40,990 nucleotides of DNA from an uncultured Prevotella sp. (GCA_947165435.1 CAMVAI010000023.1:1-40990), one strand, 5' to 3'; shown: positions 25,229 through 34,108, counted from the first letter of the stretch. Notes: a model not told the origin generated them from the letters alone. A program made the numbers and translations.

Positions 25229-25246
25229 AATTATATTCTGTTTTTT

Positions 25247-25375
25247 GAAGTTATCGCTTCGCTCGAAGTTATCGAAGTTAACGAAGTTATCGACATTAGT
25301 CTTGCTGCCGACAGTTCCGCAGATTTTTCCGCCTTTAGAACTATCGTCGTTAACTTCGAGCGAAGCGATAACTTC
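25247..25375. repeat. 25-bp perfect inverted repeat of taacttcg-type units
   Basis: The 25 bases at 25247-25271 are exactly complementary to 25351-25375, 79 bp apart, in the 192-bp gap between L7 and the first MACPF gene. The arms are built from GAAGTTA/TCG units. Similar units occur at 10232-10250, 21388-21425, 31688-31706, 34660-34735 and 25376-25405. The gap holds no gene. Confidence 0.7.
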
Positions 25376-25420
25376 GCTAACTTCGTTAACTCCTTTAACT
25401 TCTCTAACTTCTTTCATATT

Positions 25421-27949
25421 CTATATCTTCGCTTTCTTGATTACTTCCGACCACTTCGGGTAGGTGTACATCCAGCCGCGCACGGGGCGCAGGGGGAAAT
25501 AGTCGTCCGACCAGTTGCCCAGCGGCTCCATGAGCCGGAGGTGGTAGTCGCGGTCGAGCACCAAGACCTTGGCGCGGTCGGTGTCGTCGGTGCGCGAGGC
25601 CATGAACATATACTGGTCGCGGTAGCGCACGGCGTTGTTGGTGCCGAAGCCCGTGTTGTTCAGCAGGTCGTGCACTCCGTAGTAGCCGTGGAACTGGGCG
25701 TCGAAGCCGCTCTGCTGGCCCAGGTAGAGCGCCTTGGGGTTGAAGCCGAGGTAGGCATAGAGGGCCTCAATCTCGCTGACGCGGGGCATGTACCACTTCA
25801 TGTTGGGCTTGTCGGTGTAGTACTGGTTGGGATCGTTGCCCCAGAGCCAGCCGTTGTCTTCGCGCTGGTAGATGCCGATGTCGTAGTAGAAGCGGGCGTA
25901 GAGCGTGCCATCGACAATGTGCTCGTCGTTAGGGTTGTTCCCGGAGTCGGGGTCGTCAGTGAATCCCATTTCGTAATAGACGTCGCTGCGCGTCCAGAAG
26001 TTGGAGCCGATCTTGACAATGGGATGGCGGAACGTATCGGCAAAGATGTAGTAGAAGTAGTCGCCCGCCACGATGGGGTTCGTGCCCTTCAGCCCCTCGA
26101 CGTCGGTGGTGGGGTTCTTCAGTCTCAGGTTGCCGTGGACGAACCAGAACTGCTTGATGCAGTAGCCCGGCGGCAGGTCGTCGATGAGGTTCACGTAGCA
26201 GTCGCTGCCCTTGAAGCCCACCCAGGCGGGCTGGTGGATGCCGTCGCCGAGGAACAGGCCCTGGTTGATGCGCACCTTCTGGTCGTAGATGGGATAGACG
26301 ATGGTGACGCGCTGGTCGGTGCGTATCTTCGGCACGTACTCCGAGCACACCAGCAGCACGGGGTCGCCCGTGGGCTTCTCGATGGCGCTGCCGATGCCCT
26401 GGTTCGACTTGGGATTGTAGTCCATATAGAGGATACGGCAGAGCGTGGAGTCGGCGGTGGCACGGCTGAAGTCGAACAGCTGGGGCCACTGGTCGGTGTC
26501 GAACTCGTACATGTCGGTACCCAGGGTGCTGGCGGGCAGCTGGCAGTCGCTGTCCTGCACCATGCGCATGGTCTCGTCGAGGAACAGCTGGCGCAGGTCC
26601 GGGGGCACGACGTCCCACAAGGGCATCAGCTCGAAGTGGATGACGTCCAGGTCCTCGTCCAACGTCAGGTGGTCGGTGTAGTTGATGGTGGCCAGCCAGT
26701 CGGTGACGTGCGACGGCTTGAGCTGGCCCTTGAACTGCTTGTCCTTGATGTCGCTCTCCAGCACCTGACGAGCCTGGTCGCTGCCGCCGTGTATCTTGAT
26801 GGCACCATCGGCGGTCTTGCTCGACGTAGTTCTCAGGTTCAAACCAGTGCGCTCGTCATCGGAAATCTGACCGAGGGTGTATTTGATTTCCTCCTCCATC
26901 TCCTGCTTGGTGTTGAAGGAGGCATGTTTCGACATGGTGAAGATGTAGTCGATGCGCCCGCCGAGGTCCACCTGCGTGACGAGATGGGTGCCGAAGCGGC
27001 GCAGCGTCTGCACCGTCAGCTCGCGACCGTCGCCGCCCGCCTTCAGTTGGCGGCGAATCTCCTGCACGGCATAGCCGAAGGCGTTGCTCAGCGGCAGGGC
27101 GCCCGAGCGGGCCAGCGTCAGCAGCATGGCGCGGTCGATGACGCGGGCGGCCACGGCCTTCTCCAAGCTACCCTGACCGTAGTTGTTCTGGTCCAAATGG
27201 CCCTTGGCGTCGCCCTCCATCAGGTCGATGGCCATCTGGCAGTCCTGCACGCAGCCCTGGAAGTTGGTCTCGGGGTCACCCGTCTGGCGCTCGCTCAAGT
27301 CCTCGCCCAAGGCCTGCACGGTGTTCACCGCGCTGTAGTCCATCGTGGTGTACGACAGGTGACAGTCCTGTATCAGCTGGTAGGCGTTCATCTCCTCCAT
27401 GAGGCGTAGCTGATTGAAGTTCAGTACGGGGGCGGTGGTGCGCACGGCCATGGGGCTCTCCAATGCGGCATAGATGTTGTAGCCGTAGCCCACGTAGAGG
27501 TTGGCGCGGGCGTCATCGCCGTTCTCGTCCTGGTCGGCAGCCGAGCGCTGGCTCAGCGTCAGCGTGCCCTGCAGCTCTGGACGGTCGGCATCGGTAAAGG
27601 TCAGCGTGACCGTACGTCGCCGGTCGGTATTGTTGTCGGTGGTGGTGAAGGTAACGAGGTGGTCGGTGGCCAGCGTGTCGTGCTGCACCTTGAGCCACTG
27701 GGCATCGCTCGTCACGATGACGGCGCGGGTGTCGGCGGTGAGTCCGCTGATAGTTACGGCAACACTCTCGTAGGAGGCATAGCGCGAGAGCACCGACGCG
27801 TCGTGGCGGCTGCCGTCGTCGATGGTCACTAACGACACCGTCCACTGCATTGCCGGCACAGGCTGCAGGTCGTCCGTGTCATCGTGGCATGCGGTGAGGC
27901 CAATTAGCACCATCGTCATCGTTATCGTCAATATCAGTTTACGCTTCAT
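25421..27949 (-). CDS. MACPF-domain lipoprotein 1 with BACON-like N-terminus
   Basis: 842 residues from the ATG at 27947-27949 (MKRKLILTI); the upstream Met codons lie in repeat. Cys21 in LIGLTAC, then HDDTDD. Residues about 40-135 resemble a BACON domain (VTSDAQWLKVQHDTL, TDRRRTVTLTFTDAD, LQGTLTLSQ). A MACPF/perforin domain follows, with its signature RRFGTHLVTQVDLGG at about 317-331. A large C-terminal region (about 560-830) ends in KPNMKWYMPRVSEIEALYAY and YFPLRPVRGW, again a Lcl/DUF1566-like tail. MACPF proteins form membrane pores, and in Bacteroidales several are secreted antibacterial toxins. Which membrane this one targets is unknown. No immunity gene is identifiable. Confidence 0.85.
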   Translation of the reverse strand: MKRKLILTITMTMVLIGLTACHDDTDDLQPVPAMQWTVSLVTIDDGSRHDASVLSRYASYESVAVTISGLTADTRAVIVTSDAQWLKVQHDTLATDHLVTFTTTDNNTDRRRTVTLTFTDADRPELQGTLTLSQRSAADQDENGDDARANLYVGYGYNIYAALESPMAVRTTAPVLNFNQLRLMEEMNAYQLIQDCHLSYTTMDYSAVNTVQALGEDLSERQTGDPETNFQGCVQDCQMAIDLMEGDAKGHLDQNNYGQGSLEKAVAARVIDRAMLLTLARSGALPLSNAFGYAVQEIRRQLKAGGDGRELTVQTLRRFGTHLVTQVDLGGRIDYIFTMSKHASFNTKQEMEEEIKYTLGQISDDERTGLNLRTTSSKTADGAIKIHGGSDQARQVLESDIKDKQFKGQLKPSHVTDWLATINYTDHLTLDEDLDVIHFELMPLWDVVPPDLRQLFLDETMRMVQDSDCQLPASTLGTDMYEFDTDQWPQLFDFSRATADSTLCRILYMDYNPKSNQGIGSAIEKPTGDPVLLVCSEYVPKIRTDQRVTIVYPIYDQKVRINQGLFLGDGIHQPAWVGFKGSDCYVNLIDDLPPGYCIKQFWFVHGNLRLKNPTTDVEGLKGTNPIVAGDYFYYIFADTFRHPIVKIGSNFWTRSDVYYEMGFTDDPDSGNNPNDEHIVDGTLYARFYYDIGIYQREDNGWLWGNDPNQYYTDKPNMKWYMPRVSEIEALYAYLGFNPKALYLGQQSGFDAQFHGYYGVHDLLNNTGFGTNNAVRYRDQYMFMASRTDDTDRAKVLVLDRDYHLRLMEPLGNWSDDYFPLRPVRGWMYTYPKWSEVIKKAKI

Positions 27950-27950
27950 T

Positions 27951-28028
27951 ACGGTAGCCATTCTATTTTTCACTTTTCATTTTTCACTTTTCATTTTTCA
28001 CTTTTCACTTTTCACTTTTCACTTTTCC
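27951..28028. repeat. GTGAAAA-type dispersed repeat, copy 2, forming the 3' end of MACPF 2
   Basis: GGTAGCCATTCTATTTTTCAC is followed by many TTTTCAC/TTTTCAT units. The repeat runs into the coding region at 28012. The last residues of the second MACPF protein (GKSEK) and its stop codon are made of repeat sequence, so the gene's natural end may have been replaced. Confidence 0.7.
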
Positions 28029-29796
28029 CTTCAACCGTCCTCATTTCGTTCGGGTTGTAGATGTAGGTATATTTGTCCTGCCGGCGGTAGGCCTTGAGCT
28101 TTTCGTCGTAGCTGAAGCCCACGATGTCGGTCAGTGATGGATTGTCGTATCGGATGATATAGTTGGCACCCTGCTTGTTGACAGGCAGAGCCGTCGAGCG
28201 GTAGGTACCATTGTATTGTATGCCGCCGCTCAGTTCGTAGTAGGGCATGGGGTGCGACGGCGCGTAGTTGATTGTGGAGTCGGGCTCCACCTCGATACGG
28301 CCCATGCTCATGTAGAATTGTGTGGCGTCGGTGGTCACGGGGCGCCCGCCGGAAGTGTAGCGGGGGATGACGGAGGATACGCCGTTGATGAAGCTCACGT
28401 CATAGACGTTGGACTCGTCATCGACGCCAACGCCACAGGCCTGGTTGACCACGCCCTCGTAGACGGGGTAGGCTACCCAGTACCAATAACCTGAAATTTT
28501 CTCACGGCTCACGGTGGCTACAATGCGCTGGCCGCTCTCGATGTTGACCACGATGGGGTCCTCGGTATCGCTGTTCACACGCTCGCAGATGGTCCACTGC
28601 CCGCTCTGCGTCTGCACCTCGCAGCGCAGCGTGTCGTAGCGCATGGGGAACGTCGTGTTGAAGAAGTTCTTCTCGCCCAAGAGCTTGCGCTGCATCTCCA
28701 CGTCCTGCTCTATGGCGGCGTGCACACGGTCGGCCACGTCCTCGTCGATGTACTCGATGAACCACCAGATGGGCACCACGCGCATGTCGATCATCTCGAT
28801 GTTCGAGGCCAGCTCGTTGTCGGGGTCGTAGTGGATGGACTTGCGCCACTTCTCAATGCCCGCAGTGGAGAAGGTGGCCTTGCCGTCGAACTGGTAGTCG
28901 CCCAGCAGACCGGTCAGCGTCGATTGGTCGCCGCCCTTGGCGTTGATGGTCAGCTTGCCGTGCTCAATCCACGTGAAGCCGTCCTGCCTGCGTTCATCCT
29001 CCTTCTTCTCGAACTCGTCAAGGAACTCTTTCGTCGTGATTTCGTGCTCGTGGCCGACGTCCTTGTAGCGCCACACGTAGTTGCTGAGCTCGATGTCGAG
29101 CTTGGCACCGAGGAACGCCTCGACGATGACGTGCGTGCCCCAGACGTTGACGAACGAATCGATGACGGCGATGTCGGACGGCTCGGCCAGCATCAGGTGG
29201 TTCACGGCATCGCGGAAGCTCACGGTGAGCAGACTGGGAATGTCATAGGAGGCGGCGGTGAGCACGGCGTTGTAGTCTAACTGCAGGTCGTAGAGCAGCT
29301 GCTCCTCGCGCTGCTGGTAGTAGAAACTCTCCTCGACGCCGTTCTCCACGATGTACTGGTCCTTGCGGCGCGTGCCATTGTAGAAGCCGAGGTCCACCTC
29401 CTCGCGGAAGCTCATGTTGGCGTTGGCCACGTAGTCGCGCTGCGACCAGCGGAACTTGCTGAAGTAGTTGACTGAGGAAGTGGGCATGTAGCGATAGTAC
29501 TTGGCGCCGTAAGTTTTCTCAATATGGTCGCAGTATTTGCGGTCAACCACCTGACAGCGGATGTCCTTCCAGTTGCAGAACTCGCCCTTCACGGCATTAT
29601 AACTGTAGCCCACGCCGAAGTTGCGGATGAACGAGGCATGGGTGGCCACGTCAGCCGAGCGTGTCCATTGGAAGGGCTGCTCCGAGAGCTGCCCGGCACT
29701 CGCGCCGGTCAGCTCGTCGGTCAGCTCATCGCTGCAGGCCGTCATCGTCATCGTCAGGACGGCCAGCATGGTGTATGTCAGTTGCTTGAACCTCAT
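28012..29796 (-). CDS. MACPF-domain lipoprotein 2
   Basis: 594 residues. Cys21 in LTMTMTAC, then SDELTDE, a less acidic signal than in its neighbours. There is no BACON-like domain; the MACPF region starts early (GVGYSYNAVKGEF at about 61) and its signature is VWGTHVIVEAFLGA at about 218-231, close to consensus. A helical segment, EFLDEFEKKEDERRQDG (about 256-272), lies where MACPF proteins have their second membrane-inserting helical cluster. The C-terminal part (about 415-560) is beta-rich, with YWYWVAYPVYEG. The C-terminus is made from the GTGAAAA-type repeat. It is the second of three consecutive MACPF genes, and the gap to the third is 21 bp, so the two are very likely co-transcribed. 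Confidence 0.82.
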   Translation of the reverse strand: MRFKQLTYTMLAVLTMTMTACSDELTDELTGASAGQLSEQPFQWTRSADVATHASFIRNFGVGYSYNAVKGEFCNWKDIRCQVVDRKYCDHIEKTYGAKYYRYMPTSSVNYFSKFRWSQRDYVANANMSFREEVDLGFYNGTRRKDQYIVENGVEESFYYQQREEQLLYDLQLDYNAVLTAASYDIPSLLTVSFRDAVNHLMLAEPSDIAVIDSFVNVWGTHVIVEAFLGAKLDIELSNYVWRYKDVGHEHEITTKEFLDEFEKKEDERRQDGFTWIEHGKLTINAKGGDQSTLTGLLGDYQFDGKATFSTAGIEKWRKSIHYDPDNELASNIEMIDMRVVPIWWFIEYIDEDVADRVHAAIEQDVEMQRKLLGEKNFFNTTFPMRYDTLRCEVQTQSGQWTICERVNSDTEDPIVVNIESGQRIVATVSREKISGYWYWVAYPVYEGVVNQACGVGVDDESNVYDVSFINGVSSVIPRYTSGGRPVTTDATQFYMSMGRIEVEPDSTINYAPSHPMPYYELSGGIQYNGTYRSTALPVNKQGANYIIRYDNPSLTDIVGFSYDEKLKAYRRQDKYTYIYNPNEMRTVEGKSEK

Positions 29797-29817
29797 ACTG
29801 ATTACGTTTAATGATTA

Positions 29818-31650
29818 TTATTCCTCCTCATCTTCATCAGGTTCATCCTTGCGCATCTCGTTCAGCAGTTCGATGAACGACATGTGGCCGGGCACGTCGT
29901 CGATGATGTCCATATATTTCTTGATGCCGCGGGTCATATACTTATTCATGAAGTAGCTGCGCACATAGTTGGAAATCTCGGTATCAGGGAAGAAGTGCCA
30001 GATGGGAACGGCAGTGAACGAGATGGGTGCGGCCTGAGACATGTTGCCATCATCAGCCGACTGCACCATGCTCTGCATCCAGCTAACCAGCGCACTTACC
30101 CACTGCTCGTGAGAGTCGGGATTTTCGCTGAACATGATTGCGAGGAGTTCTGCCTCGGTGTCGCGAGCACTACCACCATAGATGTGGATAGAGGGATTAT
30201 AGCTGCGCACGCGGCTCCAACCGTCGGTCTGCCAGTGTGCATTGGCTTCGCCACTAATGTCACCAACAGCAATGTTGACATTGAGCTTAGCCTGGCCTTC
30301 AAGCGAAGTTTTACCTTCCAAACGGGTGGTATCTATCTCCATCGTGATAGTCATCGAACCGCCGAACTGTCCACCGGCAATGATAAAGGGGCCGAAGTGG
30401 TCGTCGAGGTCCTGACAGACTTGGTCGGCCTTTTCGCTTGCAATTTTCATACCTCCGGCCAGTCTCAGCACGATGTGGTTATAGAGCTTGCTCATGCAAT
30501 TCTCGAAGTAGCTGGAATAGACACCGCCCCAGCTGAAGCTCATCAGATGCTTGCTATACAAGCCGTCGATAATTTTCTTCTGAGTCTTAGTCAGACTGTC
30601 TGCGTCCAGTTTTGACTTGTCGCTGAGCTTCATGTTCTGTTTGATGTACTGCGCACGCATGTTCTGCACTTTCTTGGCGAATTTTTCATCTTGCTCATCA
30701 TCAGTATCGGAATTCTCGCCGGCATATTGGGCAATGGCTGCCGGTGACGTGCTGACGTCCCATACAGGTGCTGTACGCGTAATGGCGTAGTTGACATAGC
30801 CTTTGTCCTCACGGCGCGTGTCGACATACGTACCATCGATACTGAACTCGATGGGGCCGATGCTGGCACCAAGTTGCAGAGCAACTAACAGATTGTGCTT
30901 CCTGATCATGGCAGAGTCGAGCAACTCGGCCTCCAGATTGGCAATCTCAATGGGTTCCTCGACGTAGGCATCCTTGTCGGCTCCCATCTTACCAGCCTGA
31001 CACAACTTGTCGATGGTGCTCAGGTGGTAGATGTTGTCCATCTTCTTCACCTTGAGAGGATTGTAGTCCTTGCTGTCTGCGTCAGTGTTGCCCCCGGCAG
31101 AAGCGGCATCGCCAGTGGAGTTGCGGAACTTGACGCTCTTCATGTCGAGCAGGTAGCCGTAGTCGATACCGTAGCCAATACCCTTGTTCTGGAATGCCTG
31201 GGCACTGCTGTTGGTAGGAGCCTGGCCCTTCCAGGTGAAGTTCTGGCGAACGGGCACGGTCTGGATATCGCCCATACTGTTGGCTATCGTCAGCGTGGTG
31301 GCGCGGTCAACGCCCGACATGTTGTCGTCGAACTGCAGGCGCAGCGTCTGGTTGCCGCTGTAGAAGCCCTTCCAGTTCTGAATCTTCACCCAGTAGTTGG
31401 TGTCGTCGTCCTCGGCATCGTCGATGGAGAGGATGGCCACCCACTCGCCGTCGCACTTGACGGGCACTTCAACCACGGTGTTCTCCATGTCGGTCACGAT
31501 GCCGTGAGCCAGGATGTCGCTGTCAAGAGTCACTGTTGACGGAGTAATCTTCTCCACCACTGCGTCCTCGTCGCTCTTACACGACGTAACGCTCAGGCTG
31601 AGGCCGCCTACTAAGGCAGCCGCCAGCGCGTAATTAAAAATCTTTTTCAT
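29818..31650 (-). CDS. MACPF-like lipoprotein 3 with degenerate signature
   Basis: 610 residues starting at the ATG at 31648-31650 (MKKIFNYAL). The 26 upstream codons are leader and intergenic repeat. Cys24 in LSLSVTSC, then KSDEDA. Residues about 35-140 form a beta-rich BACON-like domain (VEVPVKCDGEWVAILSIDDA, RATTLTIANSMGD). The MACPF signature is recognisable but altered: HFGPFIIAGGQFGG at about 418-431 keeps the spacing and glycines but has Pro-Phe in place of Thr-His. IGYGIDYGYLLD and a C-terminal IWHFFPDTEISNYVRSYF (as in other MACPF ends) support the assignment. It ends in a run of Asp/Glu. It could be a regulatory or structural partner of the two neighbours rather than an independent pore former. 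Confidence 0.72.
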   Translation of the reverse strand: MKKIFNYALAAALVGGLSLSVTSCKSDEDAVVEKITPSTVTLDSDILAHGIVTDMENTVVEVPVKCDGEWVAILSIDDAEDDDTNYWVKIQNWKGFYSGNQTLRLQFDDNMSGVDRATTLTIANSMGDIQTVPVRQNFTWKGQAPTNSSAQAFQNKGIGYGIDYGYLLDMKSVKFRNSTGDAASAGGNTDADSKDYNPLKVKKMDNIYHLSTIDKLCQAGKMGADKDAYVEEPIEIANLEAELLDSAMIRKHNLLVALQLGASIGPIEFSIDGTYVDTRREDKGYVNYAITRTAPVWDVSTSPAAIAQYAGENSDTDDEQDEKFAKKVQNMRAQYIKQNMKLSDKSKLDADSLTKTQKKIIDGLYSKHLMSFSWGGVYSSYFENCMSKLYNHIVLRLAGGMKIASEKADQVCQDLDDHFGPFIIAGGQFGGSMTITMEIDTTRLEGKTSLEGQAKLNVNIAVGDISGEANAHWQTDGWSRVRSYNPSIHIYGGSARDTEAELLAIMFSENPDSHEQWVSALVSWMQSMVQSADDGNMSQAAPISFTAVPIWHFFPDTEISNYVRSYFMNKYMTRGIKKYMDIIDDVPGHMSFIELLNEMRKDEPDEDEEE

Positions 31651-31699
31651 TGTCATAAATATTAATGTTAAACAATATATCTTTTTGTAGTTATCGAAG

Positions 31700-33916
31700 T
31701 TAACGTTTCGCCTCATACTTGTATGCAATGAACGGCAGCACGTAGGCCTCGTCTTCCACGCCCTTGGCGAAGGTCGAGAGATTCTCGCCGGAGTTCAGGA
31801 AGTACTGGAACATGAAGCAGCTGGCCTTGGTGAACTGCTTGTTGGAATTCTTCTCGTTGATGAGCGTAGAGGTCCAGAATATCGGCGTCTCACGTACCAG
31901 GGCGTCGAACTCAGTCTCAACGCCGGCCTCCTCGAACTTCTTACGAAGCTGGGCCATCTTCGTGTCCCTCTGGCTGTAGGCGCCGAAGCCGTTGCTGTTG
32001 CTCCAGGTGAAGCCGCCGAGCGTCTTCACAGCCAACTCGAACTGGGCGATGCTGGGCAGGAACCAGCTGCTGAAGTTGGTGGCGTCGTCGGGCAGGCTGT
32101 TCTTCTCGCACTGCTCAGCTGCCGGGTGGTTGTGCTTCTTGCCGCAGTTGTTGCAAAGGTTGGTGGTGTTGGCCAAGCCCACCAGAGCCGTCGGCTCATT
32201 GGTGTAGTTGCTCAGGATGTCCACCTGACAGCTGTCGGTGTAGAGGGTCTCAGACCACTTCACCTTGTTGGTCTTGCGCGTGAGCGACATCAGCAGGCAG
32301 TTGTACTGCTTATCCTTGAACGCGTCGCTCTCCTCCACGAACTTCGACGTGCTGTTGCCGGTGGTGTAGGCCACGATGGCGATAGGCTCGGTGCCGAACT
32401 GGCGGGCGTACTTGGCGTTGGTGTAGAACTTACCGTTACGGCCAAGGATGTTACCCACGGCGATGTCCTCAGGAGCAACCTCGCTGGCAATGTCGTCCTC
32501 CTTCTCGACAAGGTTGACGTTGCCGGCAATGATCTTGTAGGCTGCATTGTAACGGTAGATCTCGGCCATGTTCTTGATGTTCACGTAAACGCTGGCATGG
32601 CCTGAGGTTTTTTGGAGTTTTGCACTGGGCAAACAGCGTACATACCAGTAACCCTCGGATGAAGTGAACTGCGTAGCGGGGGCATAGCCGTTCTGGCCCG
32701 TGCCGTTGCTGGCGGTCTTGGGGTTCTGGTCGGGATCGCTGCAATAGCGGCGGATGTCGAAGCCGGAGCCAGGCTCATAGCACTCATACCTGACTTCATC
32801 GCCACTCCAGCTACCCTTGTCTTTGCTAAACTTCTGCGTAGAATGTAGCCATGCCAGACATCTCGAACCCATTCCAATTTTCCATGAGTAGCCATAATAG
32901 TAGTAGTTGAGCTTTTTGAACTGCTTCATCTGCTCGTAGGTGCGGTTGAACAGCTTCTCCCAGATATGGTTCTCCTTCCACTGTTGAGCCACGCGCTTCA
33001 AGAACTTCTCACCATTGTACTGGTACTCATAGCCGCCCAGGCCGATGGCTTTGGTGCCATTGCCCACGGTCTTGTGGTAGGCTTCGGGGTCGAGCAATGC
33101 CCAAATGAGGTTGCTCAGCAAGTGAACCTGATCCAAATCACAGGCAGTTCCCCAAGGAAGCAGGATGGTGTTGCCGTTGTACTGGTTGTCGTACTTTTTT
33201 TGTATCAGCTTGTCGGGAATAGGAGGCACCTTGCCGCTGGAACTCTTGCCATTGGTGGGGTCGCGGTTGAAGATGTTGATCCATAAGCTCTCCTGCTGGG
33301 CGCCTGAGCCAGTGCCGAAGGCGGGCTTGACGCACACCCAGTAGTAGCCCTGGTTGTCTTCGATGACATCGCCGAAACGGTAGTAGGCGGTACCATCGTA
33401 TCCACCGTTATCGCCCATCTGCTCCTTGGTGCAATAGACGATGCGCGAGAGGTGGGGGATGAGCTTCGTGTTCACATCGACCACGGCCAGGTTGCTGGCA
33501 CCCTCAGCCGAGGGCGTCCACGTCAGCGAACCGATGCCGTCGATGGTCTGCGTCTGCGTGGTCGAGAGCTTGCTTTCATCGATGTCGGTGATGGCAGAGA
33601 AATTCATCTTGGCATAGTCGAGGTCGGCCACACACACCACGCGCGTCGTGGCCTGCGTCTGCGAGGGCTCGCCGATGGTGGGCTCGTAGGTCTTCGAGGC
33701 CCAGTCGTCCGTAAACCCGTCCATGTCGGTCAGGGCAATCAGCCAGCGAGCGGCCATGTGAGCCTCTTCGGTGTCCGCTGGCTCCGCCACGCGCTCTTGG
33801 CCAGTGCCGTTGTCGTCTCCGCCGTTGTCCTTGTCGTCATCCTTACAGGAGGTGACGGCCATGCTGATGCCTCCTATCAGGAGTGCCATCAGCCAGAAGT
33901 GCAATGTCTTTTTCAT
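31700..33916 (-). CDS. array lipoprotein L8 (scaffold + Lcl/DUF1566-like tail), first gene of the array
   Basis: About 738 residues from ATG 33914-33916 (MKKTLHFWLM). Cys24 in ISMAVTSC, then KDDDKDNGG. Scaffold motifs are KTYEPTIGEP, IGSLTWTPS, IPHLSRIVYCTKEQMGDNGG, YYRFGDVI and YYWVCVKP. A Tyr-rich middle (YYYYGYSW) follows. The tail matches L3 and L4: AIVAYTTGN, LCNNCGKKHNHPAAEQC, then WFLPSIAQFELAVKTLGG at about 620, FWTSTLI and LPFIAYKYEAKR. The Cys/His-rich segment (C-x-x-C-G-x-x-H) could bind a metal. The best promoter of the array lies 70-77 bp upstream, so this gene probably heads a long transcript. Confidence 0.84.
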   Translation of the reverse strand: MKKTLHFWLMALLIGGISMAVTSCKDDDKDNGGDDNGTGQERVAEPADTEEAHMAARWLIALTDMDGFTDDWASKTYEPTIGEPSQTQATTRVVCVADLDYAKMNFSAITDIDESKLSTTQTQTIDGIGSLTWTPSAEGASNLAVVDVNTKLIPHLSRIVYCTKEQMGDNGGYDGTAYYRFGDVIEDNQGYYWVCVKPAFGTGSGAQQESLWINIFNRDPTNGKSSSGKVPPIPDKLIQKKYDNQYNGNTILLPWGTACDLDQVHLLSNLIWALLDPEAYHKTVGNGTKAIGLGGYEYQYNGEKFLKRVAQQWKENHIWEKLFNRTYEQMKQFKKLNYYYYGYSWKIGMGSRCLAWLHSTQKFSKDKGSWSGDEVRYECYEPGSGFDIRRYCSDPDQNPKTASNGTGQNGYAPATQFTSSEGYWYVRCLPSAKLQKTSGHASVYVNIKNMAEIYRYNAAYKIIAGNVNLVEKEDDIASEVAPEDIAVGNILGRNGKFYTNAKYARQFGTEPIAIVAYTTGNSTSKFVEESDAFKDKQYNCLLMSLTRKTNKVKWSETLYTDSCQVDILSNYTNEPTALVGLANTTNLCNNCGKKHNHPAAEQCEKNSLPDDATNFSSWFLPSIAQFELAVKTLGGFTWSNSNGFGAYSQRDTKMAQLRKKFEEAGVETEFDALVRETPIFWTSTLINEKNSNKQFTKASCFMFQYFLNSGENLSTFAKGVEDEAYVLPFIAYKYEAKR

Positions 33917-33985
33917 TTTCACGTTCTATTTAAATGTTAATACTATGTTCATTTCTTACTATATACCTTATTATATATGGTGCTG

Positions 33986-33993
33986 CAAATGTA
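33986..33993 (-). promoter_or_regulatory. promoter -7 box for the lipoprotein array
   Basis: TACATTTG on the minus strand matches TAnnTTTG exactly. A start near 33979 would give a leader of about 63 nt before L8. No good -33 TTG is seen, as often when an activator is needed. Two AraC-type genes lie just upstream. Confidence 0.5.
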
Positions 33994-34032
33994 GTGCTTT
34001 GTGGCGGTGGTTGGTGCGGAGAAGGGCGACTT

Positions 34033-34108
34033 TCTGTCGGCACTTGTAGCGCACTCGGCCGATAATGCGACAAAAACGGCGGTTTTCGCCACGCGCCTGT
34101 CGCATCAG
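34033..34108 (-). repeat. dispersed 3' element, copy B
   Basis: The second copy of the element at 19023-19095. It begins at the stop codon of the AraC gene (TGATGCGACAG), with stem halves TGCGACA (34066-34072) and TGTCGCA (34098-34104). An inner GGCG-AAAA-CCGCC-G-TTTTT hairpin looks like an intrinsic terminator, so in this copy a terminator function is plausible. It continues with ATTATCGGCC and GCGCTACAAGTGCC. Confidence 0.65.

Noticed and set aside
25229..25417. Extended N-terminus of L7 (frame open from 25417)
   Set aside because: The 63 extra codons translate repeat sequence. The ATG at 25226-25228 starts a proper lipoprotein signal peptide. The same reasoning applies to 11803-11859, 31651-31728 and 34651-34827.
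25541..27409. Long plus-strand open frame (over 600 codons) opposite MACPF 1, and similar ones at 8878-10149, 12957-14150 and 17459-18793
   Set aside because: They are antisense shadows of GC-rich coding sequence. Their translations are rich in Val, His, Leu and Gly, show no domain or signal, and each sits fully inside a well-supported minus-strand gene.
25421..31650. Calling the MACPF genes BSAP antimicrobials
   Set aside because: The MACPF motif is clear, but target, immunity gene and killing activity cannot be read from the sequence. MACPF proteins also have other roles.
7417..33916. A polysaccharide utilization locus
   Set aside because: There is no SusC/SusD pair, no glycoside hydrolase and no TonB-dependent transporter, and the scaffold is not SusD-like by eye.
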